Below are positions 30,618 to 57,355 of a DNA stretch of 64,000 nt, piece by piece; the first letter of the stretch is position 1; each line of letters starts with the position of its first letter. The stretch is from Echinococcus granulosus. Its lineage: Eukaryota > Platyhelminthes > Cestoda > Cyclophyllidea > Taeniidae. The notes below the pieces were generated by a model. The model worked only from the letters and a program-made list of their open reading frames with translations, searched no databases and was not told the origin of the DNA. The stretch spans positions 157,436 through 221,435 of the forward strand of contig NW_020170423.1 of the NCBI RefSeq assembly GCF_000524195.1. The letters run 5' to 3'. A program made the translations under genes and the position numbers.

Positions 30618-31009
30618 TCACTTGCACTCAGGCTTGTGACCTTCGGGGTGGCATTTCTTCTCGCAGTCAGCGGGCTTGCCGTGTTCGCCGTGTTTACAGG
30701 GCGGAGGTCCTTTGTGGTCAGGCGGGTTGTGGGGGCAAGGATGACCTTCTGGATGCGGAGCCTTATTGCAGTCTTTCTTGCAGTCATGTGGACCTGGTTT
30801 TGGTCCAGGGTGGTTCGCGTGACCTTCTACAACGAGCACAATATTTTCACATAAAGAAATAATGCAATCTACTGCTTCCGAACCCATCATGGATAGGCAT
30901 ACAACCTTAGCCAGCCACTTCTACCCTCTGCAAACAAGTCGAAGCTATGTGCATAGCAATACGGTATTACTTCTACGGTAAAAAAGGAATACTAACCAGG
31001 AGAGGACAT
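30618..31009 (-). CDS. Metallothionein-like His/Cys-rich protein 3
   Basis: A 13-nt first exon (31009-30997) and exon 2 (30826-30618) flank a 170-bp intron with a GTTAGT donor. The 73-residue product is identical to copy 2 except for Glu instead of Asp before the last Cys. It has 7 Cys and 11 His, including CKKDC, PPPCKHGEHG and CEKKCHPEGH. It has the best TATA box of the three copies (31071-31078), 62 bp upstream of the ATG. It lies directly upstream of the working PKN gene and points away from it. A role as a metal-binding, probably metal-inducible cytosolic protein is inferred. Confidence 0.7.
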
Positions 31010-31070
31010 TCCGTTAGCGGATTCCGTCAAAAAAGCGTGGGAAATTGCTGCAAAATGGCGAGAAACGCTC

Positions 31071-31162
31071 TATTTATACTCTACGATTGTCAACCTGACC
31101 AATGGAAAAGGTGTACCTGGTAGCCAATTGAGCTGGCCGCTTTGACGTCGAATGGGGATTGG
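31071..31162 (-). promoter_or_regulatory. Metallothionein 3 promoter: TATA box and three CCAAT boxes
   Basis: A consensus TATAAATA (minus strand, 31078-31071), CCAAT at 31099-31103 and 31124-31128, and ATTGG at 31158-31162. A CRE-like TGACGTCG lies at 31143-31150, between the second and third boxes, in this copy only. Confidence 0.7.
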
Positions 31163-34100
31163 TGGGTTTAGCCGTAGTGAAATGAAAATCTTGACTTACG
31201 GTTTTATGCCCTATGTTTAGGGTTTTTGTGGCCTTCACGCAGTGGTAAACTAGACCGCTGCAAGTAGAACGAAGGCAGCATTCATAGTGATGGAGAAGTT
31301 GGTAATTGCGAAGTGTTAAGAGAGGCAGAGAAATTCGAAGGTATTTTGGATTATACAATTGTCTAAACCTAGTCAGATAAGGGAAAACCCTTGACAGCTG
31401 TAACCTCAAATCCCATCAAAATCCACCTGAAGTGTGAAGGTAGTTGAATGTGGAATTCGTTAGGCGGTGAGCTGCGCCTTCGCTGTCATTCAAAGTTGGT
31501 ACTGTTAGAGTGCCAATTTTGTACTCTTGCAAAGAGTTTTGGTAAAGCCTTTTACCACACATAAACTTCCTACACGATATCCCATTTGCGTGGTTCCATT
31601 TATTGAGTGACATATTAAACTTGGGCTAAGGCTTGTCTTTTTCATTAGTCCTTGAATAAGCGATCTTCATTAAGCTATGACCTGGCGCTTCAGCTATCAA
31701 CCCATAAAACTCAATTTTAATTAATTAAGGCATAGTTGACATTATTACTTTTACAAGACAGGCAGATTGATGAGGTTAGTGTGCATCAGCCAAGTTGGAG
31801 AACTCAAAGAGTTACACATATTAACGGTTAAAATTTTAGAAAGGTCTACGTTAGCAACTCTCAAGTCAGAAACCATTTAGTTTAGCCTTGCGTTGGATGT
31901 TACTTGAAGTTAGCAATCAATGAAAAGGGAAGTCCGATGGGTAAAACGAAACGCAGCAAATGGACAGGAGCAGCTGGAGTAGAGATGTCAACCGAGATGG
32001 AGAAGCCTTGACGGGTTGTGCACGGCCACGTGTTACGCCGTCAGTCACTCGAGGACAAATTCTCCCTGAAGCCCTACCGACTGTCAGTGACATCTATCAA
32101 TTTATGTTAATGCACACCGGGAGTGATGGAGAATCCCGTAGATTTCTTCGGAGGGAAGTGGGGGGTCGCCTGACCATGGGGAGCATTTTGGAAAGTCTGA
32201 GCTGTAATTACAATGCGATGGTTTGACGTTTCCTTATTTGTGCATTCATTTGAGGCTTGGGAAATTACAATCCTGCTCTTTGATATGATTTTCTGGACAT
32301 ACTAGTGGCCTGCTAGCTCCCTTGCACATTAGAACTGGACGATCTTTCACACTTCTCTAGCTTATTACAACACGCGTGAAGACTTGGGGGAATTACAATG
32401 GTATTAGTTAACTGTTGAAAGTTTAAGAAGTCGAGATGGCGAAATATGTTTAAATCCCCTTAGCTCTTTTAAGTAAGCCAAGTTGCACCAAACGATGTAA
32501 AGAGTTAATTTTGGAGAGTCGCTGAAAGTTGGGGAAAGTGCGCTTGTTCACCCATTGACTTCCACCGTAACTACAAGCGGACGTTGAAGTTCAGCAAAGT
32601 TCTGAAAGGAGATTTTACTTTCGCTTTAGCATAAACCATCCAGAGATTTCACTATGTCGCGAGTGCTTCATCAAAACGTGCTTATTGTGTGCAAAGTTTT
32701 CTTGACCTTTTAGGGTGGGTCACCTAATCTGAAAAGATTTCTGTGCCATCAGAGCATACCATTGTAGGTGGACTTTTAAGGTTTGTAGGAGGGTAGGGGA
32801 TTGTCACGTGAATAAGGATAAATAAGATCAGCAAATAGTGAATAAGGCAACCGATATGATTTCACGCTTTCATTAAAATTGTGTTTGGGGTGGAATTACA
32901 GCCGCCCAACATTGATAGTAGGTAATCAAAACCATGGGGTGTTGCCTTTCATAAACATCATCCACAGCTCAAATAGAAGAAACCCATGGAAGCAGCAAAT
33001 TAAGACTAGTTTAGTTCGGTAACCAGATGTAGGGATAATGGCATGAGCCTTTCCTCAGCGCATTATTTTCAACAGGCAATACAGATAAAGAGTTAATATT
33101 AGGCAGTTTGGGAAAATTTAACATTACTGCAGTGTCACGGGACTCCCTGAAGATGAAAGAAGACAAAATACTCGGGCAGAATATATATTCAGCGCAGAGA
33201 AGGTGTCTGGGCTATTGGCATGGCCCAAAAAGGCCAGTCCACCCAGCGAGGTACAAGGGGGCTACTTCAAAGTACAAAAGTCGCGCCTCACCAATGCCGA
33301 GGGACAAACCACTATCGTATTACATTACAGCTAGTGGTAAGGTGTTTTTATCGCTCTACAATAAAATGAGCTTAAAGCATGTTTTTCAACAAAACTCTAG
33401 TTAAAGAATTTGGCGAAAATGTCGCTCGACAGCAATTGATAGAGATTGAATAAAAACATCGGTCAGTTATTATGTTAAAAGGTGTTGGTTGATTACTGTG
33501 TCGAAGAAGAGCAATTTTAAGTTTAAATTTGAAGGGTGGTACGAGTTTGCTTAGATAGTTTTATTAGGCAAATAGTGTTAAGTTTTAGTCAACCACGGGT
33601 ACGCACGCGTTCCACTGACCACTGAAGCGGAAGAGAACTCCGATCGCATTTAGACTTTAATAACCTGCATTTATTTAGCAGACTTCGCGAATAAAGCAAG
33701 TTCTCTCCTACGCATGCCTTACAATTAGTTATCAAAGTACATGAAACTAGAGTGGGAAAGGGGAAACTTACAATTGTTTTCAACGTTTATAAGGTTTGAA
33801 ACTTAAAAGATTCTGAAAATTCCGACGTTGCAGCTAGTAGGAATGTATTAGCCATCGTAATTATTTAAGTGTCCATTCAGTAAACCTTTTGACTGAAAAT
33901 TGCCCAGGCAAAAACTGCCGAAAATTGGGGCAAGTAATATATAAGGGAACTTTTTCCCTAAAACAAATTAGGTGCACAAGCTTTTAATCGCTTATTTTTT
34001 AGCGTTAGTTGATTAACTTATTTTTCGGAATGAAAACCCAGTTCATATTGGCTTTACGCTATTAAATAATTTTCACAATAGGCATGCGCAATGCCACACC

Positions 34101-34774
34101 ACACATTCACAGTGGGTATTTTATCGTTGTACTGGCCATTAGCTACCAGCTTGATTGTTGCTCGAATATGCTATAACAGCTTTTTTAATAAATTATTGTT
34201 TAACACTTTCGAGAGTCATAGATAAGCGGACCCGCCAAAGTTGAGTGGTGTTGCTCATTCGTGCATTTGTGTGGGTGGGCCGAGTATTATGCTGTCATGT
34301 GTAATTTCCATGGATTACTGGGTGTTTGCCTCTTTAGAATGGTGCATATTAAAGATACCACCTGAAATTTAGTGCGAATCTTGGTTCACTCTAACATACC
34401 TGAGAATTCTACAGGGTCCTAGACTTTGGTCTTTTCATTGTTGCGATTATCTGCTGAGGTTTTTAATTTATTTTTAAGCGAAATACAACGTGTCATTGTT
34501 TATTCATACCATGGGTCTTATCAAACATCCCATTATAGGACCGGTGTTGGTTGCATTGAAGCCCTAGGACTTTTGTGATTTGAATTCAGGTTTTTTCCCA
34601 ACAAGTGTTTCCTCCGGTATTTAAAGCGGCAGTTTTACTTGTACCAATTTGCTCATGCTACTACTTCCGGGTTTTTATTAGTGATATGCAATCATTTTAG
34701 ATAAATCCATTAGCTCTGGCTCAGTGCAGTCATCATAATGGTAAGCCGTCTTCCTTAATCTACGGCTTTTTCAG
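31163..34774. other. Region between metallothionein 3 and the first visible PKN exon
   Basis: This holds the unit 3 flank (matching unit 2 up to about 33.05 kb) and, near 31855-31920 and 34150-34260, diverged matches to 24480-24550 and 24640-24720 of unit 1. The missing 5' exon(s) of PKN and its promoter may be here, but none could be identified. Open frames of 88-111 codons have no recognisable domain. Confidence 0.5.
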
Positions 34775-50255
<15,481 letters not shown>

Positions 50256-51500
50256 GTTGCTGGAGCCTACTGTTTCCCCCCTCTTCCCCAGTTCCCCACC
50301 CCTCATGGTTGTGTGCACGTAGATGTGCTGAACGCGCAAACCGAACCGCCTGCTGACACCTCTTTCTTTATCCCTTTCCCTCTTCCTATGCGACACATTC
50401 ACACACATCAATACATGTACTATTTTTATACCCCTTTCTACTGCTGTTATGACTACCGCTGATACTACTGATGCAGCCACAGAACACGATGATACGATGA
50501 AACCTCTCATTTTCTGTTGATCCGCTAAACCTCTTCTTTCTTTCCCTATCTCAGGCACGAGGATTATTTTTCGTGCTTTTATTACCGAAATATGAAGGAT
50601 TGGGAAGAGAGAAGAGAGGGCTGCTTCTTTTCTTCTCCTTCCTCCTCCCCTTCCTCCTCACTCTCTTCATATACCTATTCACATCCACTTCATTTTCTGC
50701 CCATAGAACTCTGCAAAATGTGGCGTGTGTCTTTGATTATCACTGTGCGCACTCAACCACGAACAAACTTGAGAAATCGTTGAAGGGGTCTTTTTGGTCT
50801 TGCCTCTCCTCTCCCGGAAGGTATTCGGGTTAATCACCAAGTTTTTTTGTTCAGTTTTGATATCGCTACAATCAGTACTAGTCGATGTAAATTTTCGTTT
50901 AGAGGTAGTTGTCTTATCTTTAAATCCCTTACAAGTTACTGCCGAGCTAGACGTTTGAATCCGTATTTCTTCATTTTACAAAGGCTCTTATGTGTGTTTA
51001 TTTTCCTCGATTTCCATGCCCAAATTCAAAATCAAACATGCCTTTTCGGGGATTTGCGCGAAGCTCAATTAATGCTAATCAGGACATCCAAAAGCCGGGT
51101 GATTCTTGCGAGCCTCACATCAAATGTCTCTCAGTTTCACGACCTTCGCTCATGAAATTCCGCAGTTTTGGTATTGTTAATAAATTCTACTATGAAATAG
51201 AGCGGTTACTTAGCCTTTCTTGTGTCTGTAATCTTCCCTCTTCCATCTTTGAGGCGGCTAAAGACGGGGCATATTCATGTGATCACGTGAAAATCCGGTC
51301 ATACTACCTAAGATCGTATTTTTTTTATCGCCTATGTGATTTCTTGTTTGCTTGGCTCTTCATGTATAGAGGCTGAAGTTTGTGCTTTCACTTTTTGGCA
51401 TCTAAGGGCTTTCATGCGAAGTTAATCGCCTTTTTAACGTCGTTTACTAATGATTTCTCACACCCACAATTTCTCGACAAGTGGCAATAAAGTCGGTCTC
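50256..51500 (+). other. PKN 3' UTR and downstream region
   Basis: Pyrimidine-rich trailer typical of a 3' UTR. Candidate poly(A) signals are AATAAA at about 51178 and 51484. Open frames over 100 codons here overlap UTR-like sequence and show no domains. Confidence 0.4.
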
Positions 51501-51529
51501 AAAAGGTGATTGTGAGAACATTAACACAT

Positions 51530-51900
51530 CTGTTAGAAAGTGGGGCTTGATGTGCCTCAATCCTCACACCGTTTAGCCCTTGTCTACCGTCAAAGTTGCG
51601 GGGAGGAATTGACCACCCCACGATGCTGACGCATGCACACTGAACTGACCAATCAGAGTGCTGACCTCGGATCAGGAACCTCCTACATTGATCATGAACT
51701 GATAAAGGTCAACCGAGCACTGTTAGGCGAACTGGAGGTTTACCAGCGGTGGAGGCTATAAAGTAGAGGGGGCAGAAGTTAATAAACGCGGGGGTGGGAT
51801 GCTGGGTTCTCCTGGTATCTCATAGCCCTGAAATAGCTTTGGTATCCATCATGTACTGACCTTTGCATTCCATAGGACTGGCAGTAGAGCAGACATTGAC
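51530..51900 (+). mobile_element. LTR-like or promoter-like block
   Basis: CCAAT at 51649-51653, a TATAAAG box at 51757-51763 and AATAAA at 51781-51786 come in order, with only 24 bp between TATA and the poly(A) signal, as in many retrotransposon LTRs. GC content is higher than in the surroundings. No second LTR, primer binding site, gag or pol was found, so a solo or degenerate LTR is the best guess; an ordinary promoter is the alternative. Confidence 0.3.
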
Positions 51901-54900
51901 TTGCCACACAAACGCACATGTCTGCGCAGAGAGATACAGTGAACTCCAATTAATGTGCCCCCATTGTTACCTTCAGCCCATATGTCTTCTCTTCCTTCCT
52001 CCGGGTCTTGGGTTGGGGCGGCTGTGTGATGATGTTTTAGGGTGTCACTGACAGTGGTCTAACGGTAAAGTGCGCAGCTGTGGTGCAATTAACAATGAAA
52101 AGGTGGTAGAAATGCCACAATTGTTGAAAGGATCGCTGATAATCGTGACGAAAAGACATACGCCTACTTTGCGCGATTTTCAAATCTCGAGTCCCAGTTG
52201 CCTGTGAAGAGGGCATTGAGTGGACGAGTTTGAATCAGCGACACAGAACTGGAGGATGATCGTCCCGTCACGTGCGTTTTTGTAGTCTACAACGTAAATA
52301 TGGGTGTCGAGACGTCTCATAGGTCTTATCACCCAGGTGTTGAACACCTTCCAGGGCCTCGAGGAGCCTGGTGGAGAGTGTGTTCAAGGGGTTCAACAGC
52401 CCCCCATTTCTTCCATTCAAAGGAAGGTGTAATAAACTCTGCGAAGACTAATTTTGTGAAGAAAAAGCCTTGAAACAAATGCCTTTTTAAAGTGGGCGTT
52501 TCTTTCTTTAAAAAGTAATAAGTGCATCCAGAGATTAAGAAATGATAATCGCCTTCTTCATGGCATCAACAAGCACGTCTTGGTGAATTTGCAAAATGGG
52601 AAAGCGGCTTCATTTTTCGTATAAAAAACTCGTTCCCCCACATGCCTCAAAGATTAAGAAATTTCTTCTTTCGAAGGCTTTTGTTTGTACATCAGATGGG
52701 ACTGCTTAACAATGGGCATCGTCTAGAACCTCCATGAAGCTAGCGTCTAGGTTCATTGTCTAGTTGATCAAAAAACAGGAAATAATCACTTAAGTTATGG
52801 GAAAGAAACGTAGGGAGGATTGAAAATAATATTTTTCCAGCTAGATGAAGTCTGACCGCTCAATTAGACCCTCTTGAAAGCCTCTTCAGCGAGTAACTTT
52901 GTAGATACACTTTTAAGCGTTAAGGCGTAAAGACGCTTTGACGATATGCTCATCATCCACACTCTTCTGTCTAACAAAAAACCACCCAATGGCTTCCGCG
53001 ATCTTTTTTTCCCTTTTTTCATCTCTTTTTTTTTTGAATTATTTCTATTGCTCTCCATCGATCTCACCCGTCGTTCTCGTCTCAGCACCTCGGTGAGTCA
53101 ATCAGGTGAGCCCGGGGGCTGCCTTGTTGGCTCAGAGGAGAGTTACAGATTGGTTGGTGCCACCTAATTAACTGCAAGTCGCAGTCATTGTTGTTGACTC
53201 GAAGCAAGTAGTAGCCGTCACCACACACTCACAGACGCACACCACCTCTCCAAGGCTCCACACTCCTCTGGCCAAGACATTTGCTTAGTCGGTGGTGAGT
53301 CCCCTACCTACCTCTCCCTTGGATGTTATCATGAGACTTCAGGGGTTTAAATGCTCCGCATGAGCCAGCTCAAACTACTATTCCCCTTACTTCCATAAAA
53401 ATGTCTTTTATGCTAACCTTTGGTGCCGTCTCATGACAATTTATCATTGATGCTAACAAAGTACTTAGCTGTCAGGACCATAATTTGTCCTTGAAAATGT
53501 GGTGCCTGATGCTTGGCAACTCGGATCCTCAATTCTCCCACCTGCTTATCTTCTAACGGGTTTTCAAGACCACTTCCTTATTATTCTTATTTATTAATTA
53601 TAAATAGACTTTTTTGCTCTGGATATTCCATCCGACAGCATAAGAAGTCATGTCAGTCAAATTAGTCAATTCGAGCAGTTCTCAGACCTGATTGTCTCTA
53701 TCAAATAATCTTATCTCATTACATTACTAGCCTTTGGTATCCTTCAGGTGGGTGACAATCCAAGCATAAGGACACGACTTAATATTTTATGACGCCTTAA
53801 TTTTGTAAGGGTTGAGTAGCTCTTTTGGTAAGTGACAGTCGACTACAGTATTTCGGTATGGAGCCCCACAAAATGACAGCAGTAGCGAAAAAAATGCGCA
53901 TCGACCCTTGGCACAATTCTCTCTGTGTGCGTGTGTGTGAGTGAGTGTCAGGCAGCATAATGACAGTACCGATGAGAACAATTGCCTTGGCAGATCTAAT
54001 CGACTGCTGGCAGTCGAGCCTGAGCTGTCACCTTGGCAGATCTGTTTGAGTTTTGGCACTTTCATTTTAATGGTAGAACAGCCACATTCACATGACTGTT
54101 TGGCACTCGAGGTCTGTTGAGTAGCGCTTTTGAGAGTAAAAACGACTAAAAAAGCAAATAACCATGACGAATAGAAAAGTTTATTCCAAACGATGGTATT
54201 CCATACCGCAATGCTCTACTGGACCTTCACTCACTTAGAGGCTGACAATGTGATTTGCGGAATTTCTTTTGTCACTACTTAGTATTAATTGAAGTTTAAA
54301 ATAATTATGAGGCAAAAATATTTTGAGATTAACTTGGGCTTTCCAAAATGCAGGCTTGCCATTAAAGTCTTGACTGCTTTTCTTGAGCAAGAAAAACTGC
54401 TTTTTGCGGTAGTAAAATTCATCTGAAAGTAATGAGTGTTCTGGGCTGATACAATTCGCTTTTACCGATTTCTAAAAGGCTGCTTCCCAGGCATGCGGGG
54501 GAAGAATTGACTACGGAATCGTTAGCGTAAATGGTTCCATTTTTTTTTGGAAAAGAGAAACATGACCTCACAACGTTTAATCACATGCAGAGGGAACGCT
54601 TGTTCGCACGATCAGAAATTGAGAAGAAGTTTCTAGCACACGAGGCCATGAATAATTATTCCTCGAGACCAAAAAAGAAGCGATACAGAAGAAGTTTCCC
54701 CATTTTTGGCAAGGTCATTAATGCTAGATGAGTAGCTTCCGGTAAAGTACAGTCCTAACGTGTGGGATTAGGAGACTTCGGTGGCGTATGCAAGGCAGAA
54801 GTTAAGAAGTCTTAACATTTCAGTGATTTGAGTGGTTGGTGCTGTGCTCCAAAAAGCAGTCAATTTTGAAGGCCCATATGCTGCTCACAAGAGCGCCGAA

Positions 54901-55470
54901 CTGACAATGCTGACAGGTACTCAAGTCACTTGAATACTAATTAATTAAAGCCTTGATCGAGTGCTACCCGCTCTCATAAGTGCTAAAGACCTGATCAGAA
55001 ATTAGGTTTCTTCGTGTTGATAGATCAATTATCTCCTTTCTTTTTCTTAACCTATTTAAATCCTACGTTTTATTGATGGAAAACCGCAATTTTTATATCC
55101 CTCTCATAAAGTCATCGAGATGTTCCACGGTTTATTTTTATGACCTTTGTTCTCCTCAACATCAGCTTTTATAACTCATGAAGCCAGAGGAAGAAGTAGT
55201 TCGGATAAGCTGATCTTATGCGCGAATAAGTTATCAATTTGGGGAAATTCAAGCAGTACGGCAAATATCTAAACTATCACGGCAAGGTCATGTGCAATGG
55301 ATTTTAGTAATCATCATAACTTTTGATTAATGTTTTTATTTTGCAAACAAGACTTTTTTTATTAATTATCTTCCATTAGATGTATGTTGGCAGTAACCAG
55401 TTAAACTATCAGAAATGGTACTTCAACAATGACTACATTTATGCATTTTCTTTTACCTTCCTAGGTGCAG
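51901..55470. other. Non-coding interval before the unidentified gene
   Basis: No supportable gene. It holds a tRNA box-A-like motif at 52051-52080, a stem-forming stretch near 52335-52405, and a possible 5' UTR exon ending at a GTGAGT donor near 53293 after a CACA-rich stretch. The 92-codon minus-strand frame at 53787-54065 contains a GT/CA run and is unlikely to be coding. Confidence 0.4.
52051..52080 (+). repeat. tRNA box-A-like fragment, related to 18741-18796
   Basis: ACAGTGGTCTAACGGTAAAG contains TGGTCTAACGG, which fits the pol III box A consensus. It differs by only a few bases from the minus-strand motif near 18.75 kb. No box B or cloverleaf follows. Confidence 0.25.
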
Positions 55471-55476
55471 TTTAAA

Positions 55477-57355
55477 ATGGGCAAAGCAAAGGGACTTACA
55501 AAAGCTAAACGCTCACGAGACGTAAGTTTTTTATTTACAGATATTCACTAAAAAGGACCTCCATAAATCCGAATTGTAACAGAGTGGCTTATTTGACGCT
55601 TCCGAGGAGTATGTACACTCTAAGATACTCCTTTAAATGGGTAGCCAAAAACAGAAGCGGGAAACACAGCTGTCTGGTTTTCCATTCGCGTCCCCTCTCT
55701 TATCAACCCTCCGCTACCCTTAGAATGTTATGTACAAATTCCATCAAAATGATTTTACTACACTTTCATCTTAATGGCTATTAAAAGCGGAGGGGAATTC
55801 GACAATAAACCATTCTTGTGTACAAATCACTAGTAAGGTTAATGACAGTCCACAAGGGACTGTGTAATCAAGCTAAAAGATGTACTTTTTATCCCATAGT
55901 CACCAAAATAAATATGGTAGAGAGGGAAGATTTACTGATAGGTGTCATGCTAGTCGCGATCACGAGCTCCTTCCACCCACAGCCGACAGAATTACATGAT
56001 GACTACCTGGTTTCCATAGATGGCATTACAAATATGTGCTTCATCTTTTGATGATTACATAAATCCAAATGTGTGTGGGCTTGACTGCCCCTCATTCATT
56101 TGCGGAGGCATAATCCGATTAAGAATTAATGGAATGTACTTTTTCTTGCATTTTTCTCTTTAAATAAGCTCGCCATTCGGACTTACGAGGCTGCAATTAG
56201 TCTCCTATTAAATCCATGCCATCTTTGGCTGCAATAATAATTAAGTAGATCTGGCAAGCAACCTGAAATTTTTTGACTGCCTACACAGAGATTTTGACGT
56301 GGGAGATTTGATGGCAACTGGTTTTAAAAGACAAAATTTTTTTCGGGGTGAGAGCATCTCATTAGGATACAAATCCGAATAAGGCATTGGATTTGATAGA
56401 CACAAGTACTGAAATGCTGGTAGCTAGGGTCACTCCAGCTTCCATTGAACTAGCTGGATTCCACGTATTTAAGTGATCAATGACGCATGTACTTCTAATT
56501 AGCCCTTGTCAGTTTCTAAGTAGTACTATCAATAAAACACGTCATATAAATTTATCAGCTTGGTTGAGAGTTTATAGATTACCCAACAACACGCTTGCTA
56601 CTATCGTTACGTATATGCAACGATCCTGAGTTTTTGTTTGATTTCGGCGTCACAAACCTGTGACGTGGATTCTTTCCCACTTTACAGTAAGTGATGACAA
56701 AGGGGAGATTGGTGACTTCATTCACTCAAACTAGAAATTCTGTCATCAAAACCTTCCTGATTGGTGAGATCGAAGTTATCACACCTCATGAAAGAGGAGG
56801 CGACTCCAAAATACGATAGTAAAGCTATTTTTCTCTCTAAGTGATGCAGTGTTCCCTCAAAATGACTTGAGACATTCCTTCTGACAATAAATATTAGGGC
56901 ACTCGATGCCTTGATCTGAATGGCTGATGACTTAACCGGGAGGTTATTTTGATCGCTCCCTTTATGAATCGCATAAATACGAATCCTTCCAATGTGCTTC
57001 TTGTGTGAGTCACAGAGTTAGAGCCACAGAAGCCAAATTGACTTAGTCTGCCTATCAGACATGTCAAACGTAGTTGGTTAGAGCGAAGAAATTATGTGTA
57101 CAAGGATATGGCATATTTACCTGTCGATGTTGTTTGTAATTAGCTCAAAACTGGAACAGTTTCATGTAAAAAAAGAAGATTAATGCTTACCTGAAAGCCT
57201 GCTAAGTGAGAAGGACGATCATTCAAGTCCATTTTCCCCCTTTCTACCAGTCGCCAAGAAAGTCGGCCTCGGAGTTAAATCTCGTGACGACAACTTTCAT
57301 TGAGGTCGGACCTAACACACCCGTCTGTATCGCCCATAGACGGTGTGGACCCTGT
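55477..57355 (+). CDS. Unidentified gene, N-terminal exons
   Basis: Two splice-supported exons. 55477-55521 starts at ATG just after an acceptor (GTGCAG) and encodes MGKAKGLTKAKRSRD, ending at GTAAGT in phase 0. 57251-57355 begins after CTACCAG and encodes 35 residues from SPRKSASELNLV to VCIAHRRCGPC, ending at GTAAGT in phase 0. Together they give a Lys/Arg-rich N-terminus followed by a Cys-containing segment. I do not recognise the family. It may be the start of the gene whose exons lie at 61.8-63.9 kb, but the phase does not match directly, so at least one exon (phase 0 to 1) would be missing between them. Confidence 0.4.

Noticed and set aside
31960..32226. 88-codon frame upstream of PKN as a possible 5' exon
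   Set aside because: No HR1-like or PKN-like sequence, and the related unit 2 flank has no counterpart.
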